Shown here: positions 43,624-51,290 of the stretch, piece by piece
Layout: each line of letters opens with the position of its first letter
Position numbering within the stretch: the stretch's first letter is position 1
Notes under the pieces: model-generated
The model's input: the letters and a program-made list of their open reading frames with translations, nothing else
What the model was told of the DNA's origin: nothing
The model's database searches: none
Translations under genes and position numbers: made by a program
Source: Kineosporia sp. NBRC 101731
GTDB lineage: Bacteria; Actinomycetota; Actinomycetes; Actinomycetales; Kineosporiaceae
Reading direction: 5' to 3'
NCBI RefSeq assembly: GCF_030269305.1
Contig: NZ_BSTC01000005.1
Span: forward strand, 124,001-188,000
DNA length: 64,000 bases

Positions 43624-44541
43624 ATGTCCGAAAAGCTTGATGTCGGCGCCCCCACGCAGATGATCTCGGTGAAGCCCGTCGTGCTGCCCGCCCCCGAGCG
43701 CGGTGCCGATCTGCAGGTACGGGTGTCTGCGCCCACGACGGGCGAGAACCTGCCGGTCATCGTGTTCTCCCACGGTTTCGGCAAGTCCCTGGAGGCCTAC
43801 GCGCCGCTGGCCGACTTCTGGGCCTCGCACGGGTTCGTCGTGATCCAGCCGACCCACCTCGACTCCCACTCGATCGGCCTGACGCCGCAAGACCCGCGCT
43901 ACGCCGACATCTGGCGCTTCCGCAACCGTGACCTCACCCGGGTGCTCGACGAGATCGAGGTGATCACCTCGTCCGTACCCGGTCTGGTGGCCCGGATCGA
44001 CCGCGACCGCATCGCGGTGGCGGGGCACTCCTGGGGCGCGACGACGGCGAGCATGCTGATCGGCGCGCGGGTGGTGGACGATGCCGAGGACGTCGCCGAC
44101 AACCGGGTCAAGGCCGCCGTGCTGCTGGCGCTCGCGGGCACCGGTGGCGAGGACCTGACCCCGTTCGCGGCGCAGAACTTCGCGTTCATGAGCCCGGACT
44201 TCTCCGGCATGACGCCGCCGGCCCTGCTGGTGGCGGGAGACGCCGACCAGTCCCTGCTGAGCGTCCGCGGTCCGGAATGGTTCACGGACGGCTTCCACCA
44301 GGCCCCGGGGGAGAAGCACCTGCTCACGCTGTTCGGTGCGGAGCACTCGCTCGGCGGGATCACCGGTGCCGGAGTCACCGAGACCACCGACGAGAACCCG
44401 GAGCGGGTGGCCCTGATCCAGCAGGTCACGGTGGCCTACCTGCGCAGCGTCCTGGGGATCGATCCCACGGCCTGGGCCGCCGTCCAGGGCGCCCTGAACG
44501 ACGGGGCGAGCACGCTGGGGAGTCTCGCCGGCCAGGGCTGA
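43624..44541 (+). CDS. alpha/beta-hydrolase (dienelactone hydrolase/chlorophyllase-like)
   Basis: 305 residues with an alpha/beta-hydrolase fold. The oxyanion segment PVIVFSHGFGKS, nucleophile elbow AGHSWGATTAS (Ser in GHSWG), a late acidic residue in VAGDADQSLL and a His in FGAEHSLGGITG complete a plausible triad. No signal peptide, so cytoplasmic. The natural ester or amide substrate is unknown. ATG 43624 has GAGAGGAAAG upstream. Twin operators lie upstream, and the TetR-family gene 61 bp downstream on the same strand probably controls both. Confidence 0.88.
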   Translation: MSEKLDVGAPTQMISVKPVVLPAPERGADLQVRVSAPTTGENLPVIVFSHGFGKSLEAYAPLADFWASHGFVVIQPTHLDSHSIGLTPQDPRYADIWRFRNRDLTRVLDEIEVITSSVPGLVARIDRDRIAVAGHSWGATTASMLIGARVVDDAEDVADNRVKAAVLLALAGTGGEDLTPFAAQNFAFMSPDFSGMTPPALLVAGDADQSLLSVRGPEWFTDGFHQAPGEKHLLTLFGAEHSLGGITGAGVTETTDENPERVALIQQVTVAYLRSVLGIDPTAWAAVQGALNDGASTLGSLAGQG

Positions 44542-44602
44542 ACACGTCGGGGGCGCGGCGTGCGGGACACTGGGCGGATGCTGTCGATCCCGGGGGAAGC
44601 CC

Positions 44603-45169
44603 GTGCCTAGGGCCGGACTCGATCCCGCCGCCGTCGTCGCGGCCGGAGCCGCCCTGGCCGACGAGGTCGGGTTCGGCCGGCTCACCATGGGCATGCTGGC
44701 CGAGCGGGTCGGGGTGCGCACGCCGTCGCTCTACAAGCACATCGCGAGTCAGGACGACCTCAACCGCCGCATCGCGGCGCTCGCGGTCACCGAGGCGTCC
44801 GAGGCGGTCGGCGCGGCCACCCAGGGTTACGCGGGTAGGGACGCACTGGCCGCTGCCTCCCGGGCCTTCCGGGGCTACGTGGTCGCGCACCCGGGCCGGT
44901 ACGCGGCCACCGTGGGCGTGGAGCCGACCGGCCCGGACGACCCGATGGCGGCGGCCAGCGTGCGACTCATGGCGGCACTGGAGGCAGTGCTGCGAGCCTA
45001 CGACGTGTCACCCGGCGAGATGACGCACGCGCTGCGGGCCCTGCGCAGCTTTCTGCACGGGTTCGCGACCATCGAGGCCGGTAACGGGTTTCAGTGGGCC
45101 GCCGACGTCGACGAGAGTTTCGAGTGGCTCATCGCGCTGATGGACCGGGGCCTGCGCAAGAGCGACTGA
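44603..45169 (+). CDS. TetR-family transcriptional regulator (WHG-domain type)
   Basis: 188 residues. The N-terminal helix-turn-helix is GFGRLTMGMLAERVGVRTPSLYKHIASQDDL (about residues 23-53). The C-terminal ligand domain resembles the TetR_C_33 (WHG) class. GTG 44603 has GGGGGAA six to nine bases upstream. It lies 61 bp after the hydrolase on the same strand and probably represses the hydrolase promoter through the twin CGGAAC/GTTCCG sites. The ligand is perhaps a hydrolase substrate. Confidence 0.9.
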   Translation: MPRAGLDPAAVVAAGAALADEVGFGRLTMGMLAERVGVRTPSLYKHIASQDDLNRRIAALAVTEASEAVGAATQGYAGRDALAAASRAFRGYVVAHPGRYAATVGVEPTGPDDPMAAASVRLMAALEAVLRAYDVSPGEMTHALRALRSFLHGFATIEAGNGFQWAADVDESFEWLIALMDRGLRKSD

Positions 45170-45206
45170 ACGCGCGTAACGGGCCTTCCTCCGGCATGAT
45201 CCACGC

Positions 45207-46124
45207 ATGGCAACCGCGGTCGTCTTCACCCCTTCACCGCTGCTCACGGTCACGATCGAGGCCCAGCCCGACGGCACTGCCGAGCTGCATGTGCACGGCG
45301 GCGGGCAGGGGGTCTGGATCGCCCGGATGATGTCCTCCCTGGGATGTGAGACGCGTCTGGCCGGTCCTTTCGGCGGCGAGAGCGGCGAGGTGCTCCAGCC
45401 GCTGATCGAGCGCGAGGGCATCGTGCCGCTGGCCGTACCGGTGCCCTACCCGAACGGCGCCTACGTGCACGACCGGCGAGAGGGGGAGCGGTCGGTGGTT
45501 GCCACGCACAACCCGCCCACCCTGGAACGCCACGACCACGACCAGCTCTACGACCTCGCCCTGATCGAGGGTCTCGCGGCCGACGTGGTGGTGCTCGGCG
45601 GCCCGGACGGCGAGCACGTGGTCGAGCCCGACACCTACCGGCGCCTGGCGGCCGACCTGAGCGCGCAGAACGTCCCCGTGGTGGTGGACCTTTCGGGAGA
45701 CTACCTGGAGGCCGCGGTGTCCGGGGGCGTGCACCTGGTCAAGGTCAGCCACGAAGAACTGCTGAACGACGGGCGCGCCCGGTCCGACGACCCGGACCAC
45801 CTGATCGAGGCCGCGGCGAAACTGCGGGAGGCCGGCGCGGCCAACGTGGTGGTGTCCCGGGCCGGGGAGCCCGCCCTGGCCCTGCTCGGCGACCGCGCGG
45901 TGTCGGTGCAGACACCGACGTTCCAGCGGGCCGACCATCGTGGCGCCGGTGACTCGATGACCGCGGGCCTGGCCGTCGGCACGGCCTCCGGGCTGGACCT
46001 GGACCAGGCCCTGATCCTGGGCGCTGCGGCGGGCACGCTCAACACCACCCGGCACGGCCTGGCCACCGGCGAACGGGAACTGATCGAGCGGTTGCGTGAA
46101 CGTGTGACCCTGCAAGACCTCTAG
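45207..46124 (+). CDS. PfkB-family kinase (1-phosphofructokinase/tagatose-type)
   Basis: 305 residues with the ribokinase fold. It opens VVFTPSPLLTVTIEAQPDG like hexose-phosphate kinases (LacC/FruK) and has the glycine motif GGGQGVWIARMMSSLG. It ends with HRGAGDSMTAGLAVG, in which the Asp of GAGD is the catalytic base. The usual T-x-N-P start is altered to TPSP, so the acceptor may differ. ATG 45207 lacks an obvious ribosome site. It is followed 48 bp later by surE on the same strand, so the two may be co-transcribed. Confidence 0.87.
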   Translation: MATAVVFTPSPLLTVTIEAQPDGTAELHVHGGGQGVWIARMMSSLGCETRLAGPFGGESGEVLQPLIEREGIVPLAVPVPYPNGAYVHDRREGERSVVATHNPPTLERHDHDQLYDLALIEGLAADVVVLGGPDGEHVVEPDTYRRLAADLSAQNVPVVVDLSGDYLEAAVSGGVHLVKVSHEELLNDGRARSDDPDHLIEAAAKLREAGAANVVVSRAGEPALALLGDRAVSVQTPTFQRADHRGAGDSMTAGLAVGTASGLDLDQALILGAAAGTLNTTRHGLATGERELIERLRERVTLQDL

Positions 46125-46172
46125 GGCGTGTCGACCCTCCAGACCCTTCAAGATCCGGGAGGTGGGCGAGCG

Positions 46173-46910
46173 GTGCGAGCCCTGATCACGAATGACGACG
46201 GTGTGGCCAGCGACGGCATTACCACCCTGACCCAGGCGGCGCTCGCGGCCGGCCTCGACGTCACGGTGGCCGCACCGCACGAGGAGCGCAGCGGAGCCAG
46301 TGCGATGCTCTCGGTGCTCGAGGAGGGCGGCAAACTCCTGACCGAGCGCGCAACGGTGGCCGGGATCCCCGCCCTGGGCGTGCACGCGTCCCCAGCCATG
46401 ATTGTCTTCGTGGCCGTGCGAGGAGCTTTCGGCGAGCCACCGGACATCGTGCTGTCTGGTGTCAACCACGGCCCCAACACCGGCCAGGCCGTGCTGCACT
46501 CCGGCACGGTGGGGGCCGCGCTGACGGCCGTCTCACAAGGGCTACCGGCCCTGGCGGTATCGCTGATCGGCTCCCGGCCGGTGCATTTCGACACCGCCCG
46601 GGTCGCGACCGACCGGGCCCTGGGCTGGTTCCTCCAGCACCTCGCAACCCCCTACGTGCTGAACGTCAACGTACCGGACATCCCGCCCGGGCAGCTGCGG
46701 GGCCTGCGGCCCGCCGGGCTGGCCGCATTCGGTGCGGTGCAGGCCGAGATCGGCGAACGTGGAGAAGGTTTCGTGACGGCGACCTTCCAGGAGATCGCCG
46801 ACGAGCCGGCACCCGGCACCGATGTGGCGCTGTTGCAGGAGGGCTGGGCCACGGCCACGGCGCTCCGGCCCCCGATCGCCTCGGACGCGGTGGACCTGTC
46901 CGGGATCTGA
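46173..46910 (+). CDS. surE: 5'/3'-nucleotidase SurE
   Basis: Metal-dependent survival-protein phosphatase acting on nucleoside monophosphates, 245 residues. The N-terminal ALITNDDGVASDG carries the two metal-binding aspartates (Asp8, Asp9). AAPHEERSGASAMLSV and the family hallmark LSGVNHGPNTGQAVLHSGTVGAA follow. GTG 46173 is chosen because GGGAGGTGG ends about nine bases upstream; a GTG at 46128 would add 15 unrelated residues. Convergent with the next gene at a 7-bp gap and no visible terminator. Confidence 0.93.
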   Translation: MRALITNDDGVASDGITTLTQAALAAGLDVTVAAPHEERSGASAMLSVLEEGGKLLTERATVAGIPALGVHASPAMIVFVAVRGAFGEPPDIVLSGVNHGPNTGQAVLHSGTVGAALTAVSQGLPALAVSLIGSRPVHFDTARVATDRALGWFLQHLATPYVLNVNVPDIPPGQLRGLRPAGLAAFGAVQAEIGERGEGFVTATFQEIADEPAPGTDVALLQEGWATATALRPPIASDAVDLSGI

Positions 46911-46917
46911 GAAGAAC

Positions 46918-47454
46918 TCAGGACGCGCGCGAGGTACGCATGACCGATCGGGCCACGGCGGCCGCCATCACACCCGGCATCTCACGGAGAGTGGGCCGGT
47001 GGGGCACCGCGGGCGGGGTGTCGATGTAGACGGCGGTGGTGGTGTCGAGGGTCAGCTCGGTGAGTTCGCCGGCGAAGCAGCCCGAGGCGCCGATCTCCAG
47101 CCGCCAGTCCTGGCGTTCCATCTGGCGGGTGAGCCACACGGCGTCCAGGTCGAGGGCGAGGGCAATGTCGTGAACGGTGGCGGTCCCGCCCATCTCGAGC
47201 AGCGCGTTGTGCACGTGGGCAGGCGTGCACTCCTTGCCCGCCATGGACGTGCGGGTGTTCGGGGCCCGGTCGTGGGCGGCGGCCTCGGCCGGCGTCAGAT
47301 ACTCCACGACGCAGACAGTGTCACCGTTCTCGTGCTTCCAGCCGATGTGCGAGATCAAGGTCTGGGGGCCGAGCTGACGTTTCGCCCGTTCCCGGGCCTG
47401 GTCGTTGTTCTTGACCGAGCGTTTACCCGCGTACGGATAGGTCACCGTTTCCAT
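46918..47454 (-). CDS. conserved-looking protein of unknown function
   Basis: 178 residues that I do not recognise. The N-terminal part (METVTYPYAGKRSVKNNDQARERAKRQLGPQTLISHIGW) is basic. A middle segment HVHNALLEMGGTATVHDIALALDLDAVWLTRQMERQDWRLEIGASGCFAGELTEL has the look of a winged-helix turn. The C-terminus is basic. It has a strong ribosome site (GGAGGA eight bases before the ATG at 47454) and good codon bias, so it is almost certainly expressed. No membrane segment. Convergent with surE, and downstream of a chemoreceptor gene on the same strand with a 178-bp gap. Confidence 0.72.
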   Translation of the reverse strand: METVTYPYAGKRSVKNNDQARERAKRQLGPQTLISHIGWKHENGDTVCVVEYLTPAEAAAHDRAPNTRTSMAGKECTPAHVHNALLEMGGTATVHDIALALDLDAVWLTRQMERQDWRLEIGASGCFAGELTELTLDTTTAVYIDTPPAVPHRPTLREMPGVMAAAVARSVMRTSRAS

Positions 47455-47632
47455 GACGGCTCCTCCGCTCTCCGATGAGGGGGAAAGATTTGAGGGCCCC
47501 GTCGGCACGGTCGCGGTGAGTGTTAGCCGCTTCAAGTAGCGGTTCGGGGAACAAGCGGGCGCAACCACCCACCCGGCGTAACCAACCTTCGGTATTGCGT
47601 CAGACCTGTCCAACCCGTCGGATCGTCCACGG

Positions 47633-49129
47633 TCATCGGGCGTCCGGTGAGGAATGCTCCACCAGCGTGCCCAGGCGGTACGACAGGGTGGCCAGTTCCT
47701 CGGCCGTCGAGCGCGTGTCGCCGGCCGCCGCCTGATGGTTGCGGGTGGCCGCGGCCATGGCGGAGATCGCCCGGTCGGTCTGCTCCACGGCGATCGTCTG
47801 CTGGCTGGTGGAGCGCTGAATCTGGCGCGCCGACTCCATCGTGGTGGCGACCAGCGCCACGATCTCCTCGAAGCTCTCCACCGCTTCCACCACGTGGGAC
47901 GCCCCGGCCTCCACCACGTCCGAGGCCTCCCGGCTGACCCGGCGGGTGTCGTCGACGGCGCCGGCCACCGACTGCACCAGTTCGCCGATCTCCCGGGTGG
48001 ATCCGCCCACCCGGTCGGCCAGGGCGCGGATCTCGTCGGCCAGGGCGGCGAACCGGGTGGCGTCGCCCCCGGCACCGGCCGCCTCGATGCTCGCGTTGAT
48101 GGCCACGATATTGGTGAGCTCGGCCAGCTCGGAGACGATCTCGACCACGCCGGAGATCTGCCGGGCCTTCGTCGTCAGGTCGTCCATGTGCTGGTCGACC
48201 GAGCCGGAGTGCGCCCGGATACGGTCCATGGACGACTGAGTGGCCAGCACGACATCCCGGCCCTGCCGTCCCGCGTCGGCCGTCTGCCCCGCGGCTGCGA
48301 CCACGTCCTGGGCTCCCTCGGCGATCCGGCGGGACTCGGTCAGCATCTCCTTGACGGTCGTGGCGATCTCCGCGGCCGAGCTGGCCTGCTCGCTGGCCCC
48401 CTCGGCCTGCTTCTTGGCGCTGTTGCGCAGGCCGGCCGTAGACACCTGCACCGAGCGGACCGCGGTCATCACCTGACGGCGCACCAGCCGCACGGTCAAC
48501 CCGGCCGACGTGGTGGCGCCGATCAGGATGACGAGGAACGACACGATGATCTGCACGATGCCGACGTGCGCCACCCGGGTGGCGGCCTGTTCGCGTTCCT
48601 CCACCAGACCCTGCAGGTAGGTGAAGAGCTCGTCCATCGACTCGGTGGTCTGCAGTCGCGCGCCGTCGATGTTCTCCCAGGCGCGCACCACCGCTTCGTC
48701 CCCGGCGCCCGACTGCTTCAGGTTGACCGGCCCGGCGTCCAGATCGATGAAGTCGGCCTGCAGCCGCTCGATCTCGGCGACCAGGTCACGACCGCGCGAG
48801 GTATCCACGGTCTGGCGCAACAGGGTGAGCTGCTGGGAGAAGAGCTCGTCCTGGCGGTACTGGTCGCCCAGGTACTTGCCCTCGCCGGAGAACAGGTAGC
48901 CGCGGTTGGCGGCGGCCCGGGCGTCGCGGATGTCCATCAGCGTGCGGGCCTCGAGCACGAGCGCGGTGTCGTGCTCGATCACCCGGTCCTTGCGGTCGAC
49001 CACCCGTTGCACGGTGGCCAGGGACAGCACCGCCATGGCCAGCGTGAGCACCAGCACGAAGGCCAGGGAACCGAACACCGCGGTGCGCACGGTCGGTGCG
49101 TGCCGTCCCCATCTGCGTCTTTCCGTCAC
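47633..49129 (-). CDS. methyl-accepting chemotaxis protein
   Basis: 498 residues. The first membrane helix is at about 17-38. A four-helix extracellular sensor (about 40-190, CHASE3-like: LVLEARTLMDIRDARAAANRGYLFSGEGKYL) and second helix (about 193-215) follow, then a HAMP-like linker and a signalling coiled coil. The hairpin tip reads SELAELTNIVAINASIEAAGAGGDATRFAALADEIRALADRVGGSTREI. This departs from the usual [10 protein letters not shown](T/S)IEAARAGE tip, so partner specificity may differ from the two receptors near 53-56 kb. GTG 49129 has GGGGGTC upstream. Confidence 0.92.
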   Translation of the reverse strand: MTERRRWGRHAPTVRTAVFGSLAFVLVLTLAMAVLSLATVQRVVDRKDRVIEHDTALVLEARTLMDIRDARAAANRGYLFSGEGKYLGDQYRQDELFSQQLTLLRQTVDTSRGRDLVAEIERLQADFIDLDAGPVNLKQSGAGDEAVVRAWENIDGARLQTTESMDELFTYLQGLVEEREQAATRVAHVGIVQIIVSFLVILIGATTSAGLTVRLVRRQVMTAVRSVQVSTAGLRNSAKKQAEGASEQASSAAEIATTVKEMLTESRRIAEGAQDVVAAAGQTADAGRQGRDVVLATQSSMDRIRAHSGSVDQHMDDLTTKARQISGVVEIVSELAELTNIVAINASIEAAGAGGDATRFAALADEIRALADRVGGSTREIGELVQSVAGAVDDTRRVSREASDVVEAGASHVVEAVESFEEIVALVATTMESARQIQRSTSQQTIAVEQTDRAISAMAAATRNHQAAAGDTRSTAEELATLSYRLGTLVEHSSPDAR

Positions 49130-49212
49130 CGCTGACCCCCGTCGCGTCGTCCTGCCCGATGTCGGCAGATGCTGTCGCGACCTTGAAGGCCGGTGGGGTG
49201 TCAGTCGAGGTG

Positions 49213-49779
49213 TCAGTCGAGAAGGCGGGCGTGCAGGTGCATGTCGTGGTAGCCGTCGCTGTGCCGCAGAGCGCGCACGGCGGTGCCTTCCAGGGCGAAC
49301 CCGCAGCGTTGCGCGACCCCGCACGAGGGTTCGTTGAAGGTGGAGTGCTGCAGCGTCAGACGGTGCAGGCCGACCTTGCCGGACCAGTCGGTGAGCACGG
49401 TGACCGCGCGGGAGGCGACCCCGGACCGACGGGCCCGCGGGGCCACCCAGTAGGCCACCTCGGCGTCGCCGTACTCCAGATCCAGGGTGCGGAAAGCGAT
49501 GCGGGCGAGCTGGTTCTCGCCGTCCGTCACGGCCCAGTCGGCACCCTGCTCGGTGAGCCATTTCCGGTTGGCCCGCTCGATCCAGCCGGTGGCCTCGGGC
49601 TCGTCGTCCAGCGAGAAGGTGTGCCATCGCTGGATCGCCGGGTCGGAGTAGGCACTCACCAGGAAGGACTCGTCACCGGCCCACCAGGGGCGCAGCAGCA
49701 GACCGTCACCCTCGATCTGCGGCTGGGGACCGGAAGACCAGGAACCGGCCGGGACGACGGGTTCGTTGAGGGCAGGCAT
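49213..49779 (-). CDS. GNAT-family acetyltransferase (RimJ/RimL-like)
   Basis: 188 residues. GNAT fold: LLLRPWWAGDESFLVSAYSDPAIQRW at the start, the acetyl-CoA loop VAPRARRSGVASRAVTVLTDW, and GLHRLTLQHSTFNEPSCGVAQRCGFALEGTAVRALRHSDGYHDMHLHARL, which is the RimJ/RimL closing pattern. It probably acetylates N-terminal amino groups of proteins or small amines. ATG 49779 is chosen over 49836, which would start inside the AT-poor spacer. A 60-bp perfect palindrome lies 53 bp upstream. Confidence 0.9.
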   Translation of the reverse strand: MPALNEPVVPAGSWSSGPQPQIEGDGLLLRPWWAGDESFLVSAYSDPAIQRWHTFSLDDEPEATGWIERANRKWLTEQGADWAVTDGENQLARIAFRTLDLEYGDAEVAYWVAPRARRSGVASRAVTVLTDWSGKVGLHRLTLQHSTFNEPSCGVAQRCGFALEGTAVRALRHSDGYHDMHLHARLLD

Positions 49780-49832
49780 ACCCGCCAGTTTAGGCGCCGC
49801 TCCCGGGCTTTTCGTGGGGTTATCGAGCGGCC

Positions 49833-49892
49833 CCACAGCGAGATGGAGGACGACGTACCCGGCCGGGTACGTCGTCCTCCATCTCGCTGTGG
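49833..49892. repeat. 60-bp perfect palindrome without loop
   Basis: 30-bp arms (49833-49862 and 49863-49892) are perfectly complementary with no spacer. It lies 16 bp after the stop of the first roadblock gene and 53 bp before the GNAT start, both on the minus strand. As RNA it would be an extremely stable terminator. Its sequence (CCACAGCGAGATGGAGG...) is unrelated to the three-copy palindrome family. Confidence 0.85.
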
Positions 49893-49908
49893 TCCGGCGC
49901 TCGGGGGA

Positions 49909-50280
49909 TCAGATCTCGATCGTGCGCTCGAGGTTGGCCAGCTTGTGGCGGGCCAGGGCCAGGTTGGCGCGGCGCTTGTCGAGGGCCATGTACAGGAACA
50001 GGCCGTGGCCCGACTGCCCGCGGATCAGCCGGATCAGGTGGTACTGGGTGTCGAGGGTGATGAGGATGTCCTCGATCTCCTCGCGCAGCCGCAGCGACTC
50101 CATGGTGCGCATCTTGGCGCGGACGATCTCGGTGTTGCCCGCGGCCGCGACCTCGAGGTCCAGGGAACCGTTACCGCCGGCCTGGCCGAGGGTCATGCCG
50201 CTGGTGAAGTCCACGAGCGCGGCACCGATGGCCCCGTCGATCTGCATGGCTTCCTTGAGGATGATCTCGATGTTGGACAC
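49909..50280 (-). CDS. roadblock/LC7-domain protein
   Basis: 123 residues covering one roadblock/LC7 domain (DGAIGAALVDFTSGMTLGQ... and TQYHLIRLIRGQSGHGLFLYMALDKRRANLALARHKL), the fold of MglB-type GTPase regulators. GTG 50280 is preferred because GGAAGGAAAA lies six bases upstream; an upstream ATG at 50298 is possible. A close paralogue follows at 50560. No small Ras-like GTPase is in the window. The pair lies between chemoreceptor genes, hinting at a role in cell polarity or receptor signalling (inference). Confidence 0.9.
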   Translation of the reverse strand: MSNIEIILKEAMQIDGAIGAALVDFTSGMTLGQAGGNGSLDLEVAAAGNTEIVRAKMRTMESLRLREEIEDILITLDTQYHLIRLIRGQSGHGLFLYMALDKRRANLALARHKLANLERTIEI

Positions 50281-50490
50281 GCTGTTTTCCTTCCGCATGG
50301 AACTGGGGGTCAGCCCCCCGTTTCCGACACCCGACGTCCGGCCACTGCTCACGGTGACCGTCCGAACGCGGCCTGCGTAGGGACTTAAGTCCCGCCAAAA
50401 CCGGTGCAGCACCGCATCGCCACTCTTTCGGTGCAGCTCGCGTTCAGCGTCGAACCCTTGATCGCGGCGCTGTTCTGGAATGGGCACAAC

Positions 50491-50526
50491 AGAAACGGCG
50501 CCGGCTCGATGAGCCGGGCGCCGTTC
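50491..50526. terminator. GC-rich hairpin after the second roadblock gene
   Basis: GAAACGGCGCCGGCTC (50492-50507) pairs with GAGCCGGGCGCCGTTC (50511-50526) with one bulge and a 3-base loop, about 33 bp after the stop of the 50560-50928 gene on the minus strand. A likely terminator. Confidence 0.65.
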
Positions 50527-50559
50527 GTGGGGTGGTGCTGCAGATTGACCCAGATCGCC

Positions 50560-50928
50560 TCAGATCTGGATGTTGCGCTCCAGCAGGGCCAGCTTGTGGC
50601 GGGCCATGGCGAGGTTGGAGCGGCCCTTGTCCAGAGCCAGGTACAGGAAGAGGCCCGCGCCGGCCTGGCCGTTGATGAGGCGGATCAGGTGGTACTGCGT
50701 GGTCAAGGTGATGAGGATGTCCTGGATGCCCTCACGCATGCCCAGGGCCTCCATGGTGCGCATCTCCGAGCGCACGACCTCGGTGTTACCCGCAGCCGCC
50801 ACCTCGAGGTCCAGGACGGCACCCCCTGCCTGTCCGAGCGTCATGCCGCTCGTGTAGTCGACCAGAGCGACGCCGATGGCGCCGTCGATCATCATGGCTT
50901 CCTTGAGGACGGTGTCCAGGTTGCTCAC
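50560..50928 (-). CDS. roadblock/LC7-domain protein, paralogue
   Basis: 122 residues, strongly similar to the neighbouring roadblock protein (shared KEAM, IDGAIG, LVDxTSGMTLGQAGG, LDLEVAAAGNTE, MRTMEx, DILITLxTQYHLIRLIxGQ and ARHKLAxLER). The two must be a tandem duplication. GTG 50928 is preceded by GGAAGGAAA, the same ribosome site as in the paralogue. Each gene has its own terminator-like hairpin, so they are probably separately transcribed. They could form homo- or heterodimers. Confidence 0.9.
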   Translation of the reverse strand: MSNLDTVLKEAMMIDGAIGVALVDYTSGMTLGQAGGAVLDLEVAAAGNTEVVRSEMRTMEALGMREGIQDILITLTTQYHLIRLINGQAGAGLFLYLALDKGRSNLAMARHKLALLERNIQI

Positions 50929-51290
50929 GGTTGTGTTTCCTTCCGGCCACGAGGGCAGTTCTGTCGAGCGAGCAAGCGTGCTGCGCGGCGCCGGCGGGCC
51001 TTCGGTGGCTGGGCTGAGCGGAGCCGTAGGTCTCACTTGGTTGTCGGTCCCGATGGCGCCCAACTGATGCGGTCATCAGGGCTCGCAGTGGTCCTATCGG
51101 GCGGTGACTACGCTCCGCAAGCTGTGCGGGGCCGCTGTGGCCGACGGCACACCAAAATCGGCGTGTTCCTGCACTACGCGGTGGAAGCGTCACGCTCCGC
51201 CAGTGTCGATGCGTAACCCAGGGTGATTTTGGCCGGTCGAGCTCCGTCACCCGTTCGGAGCAGGGGCAAGGGCAAGCCTCCCTTCGGGCG
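50929..51290. other. intergenic region, no gene recognised
   Basis: 362 bases between the second roadblock gene and the oxidoreductase stop. Short open frames exist on both strands but none has good codon bias or a known motif. It should contain the promoter of the 50560-50928 gene. I see no clear operator or repeat. Confidence 0.45.

Noticed and set aside
46123-46131. TAGGGCGTGT after the second PfkB gene as another MITE end
   Set aside because: Only 8-10 bases match the element end, no inverted partner is found nearby, and it overlaps a stop codon by chance composition.
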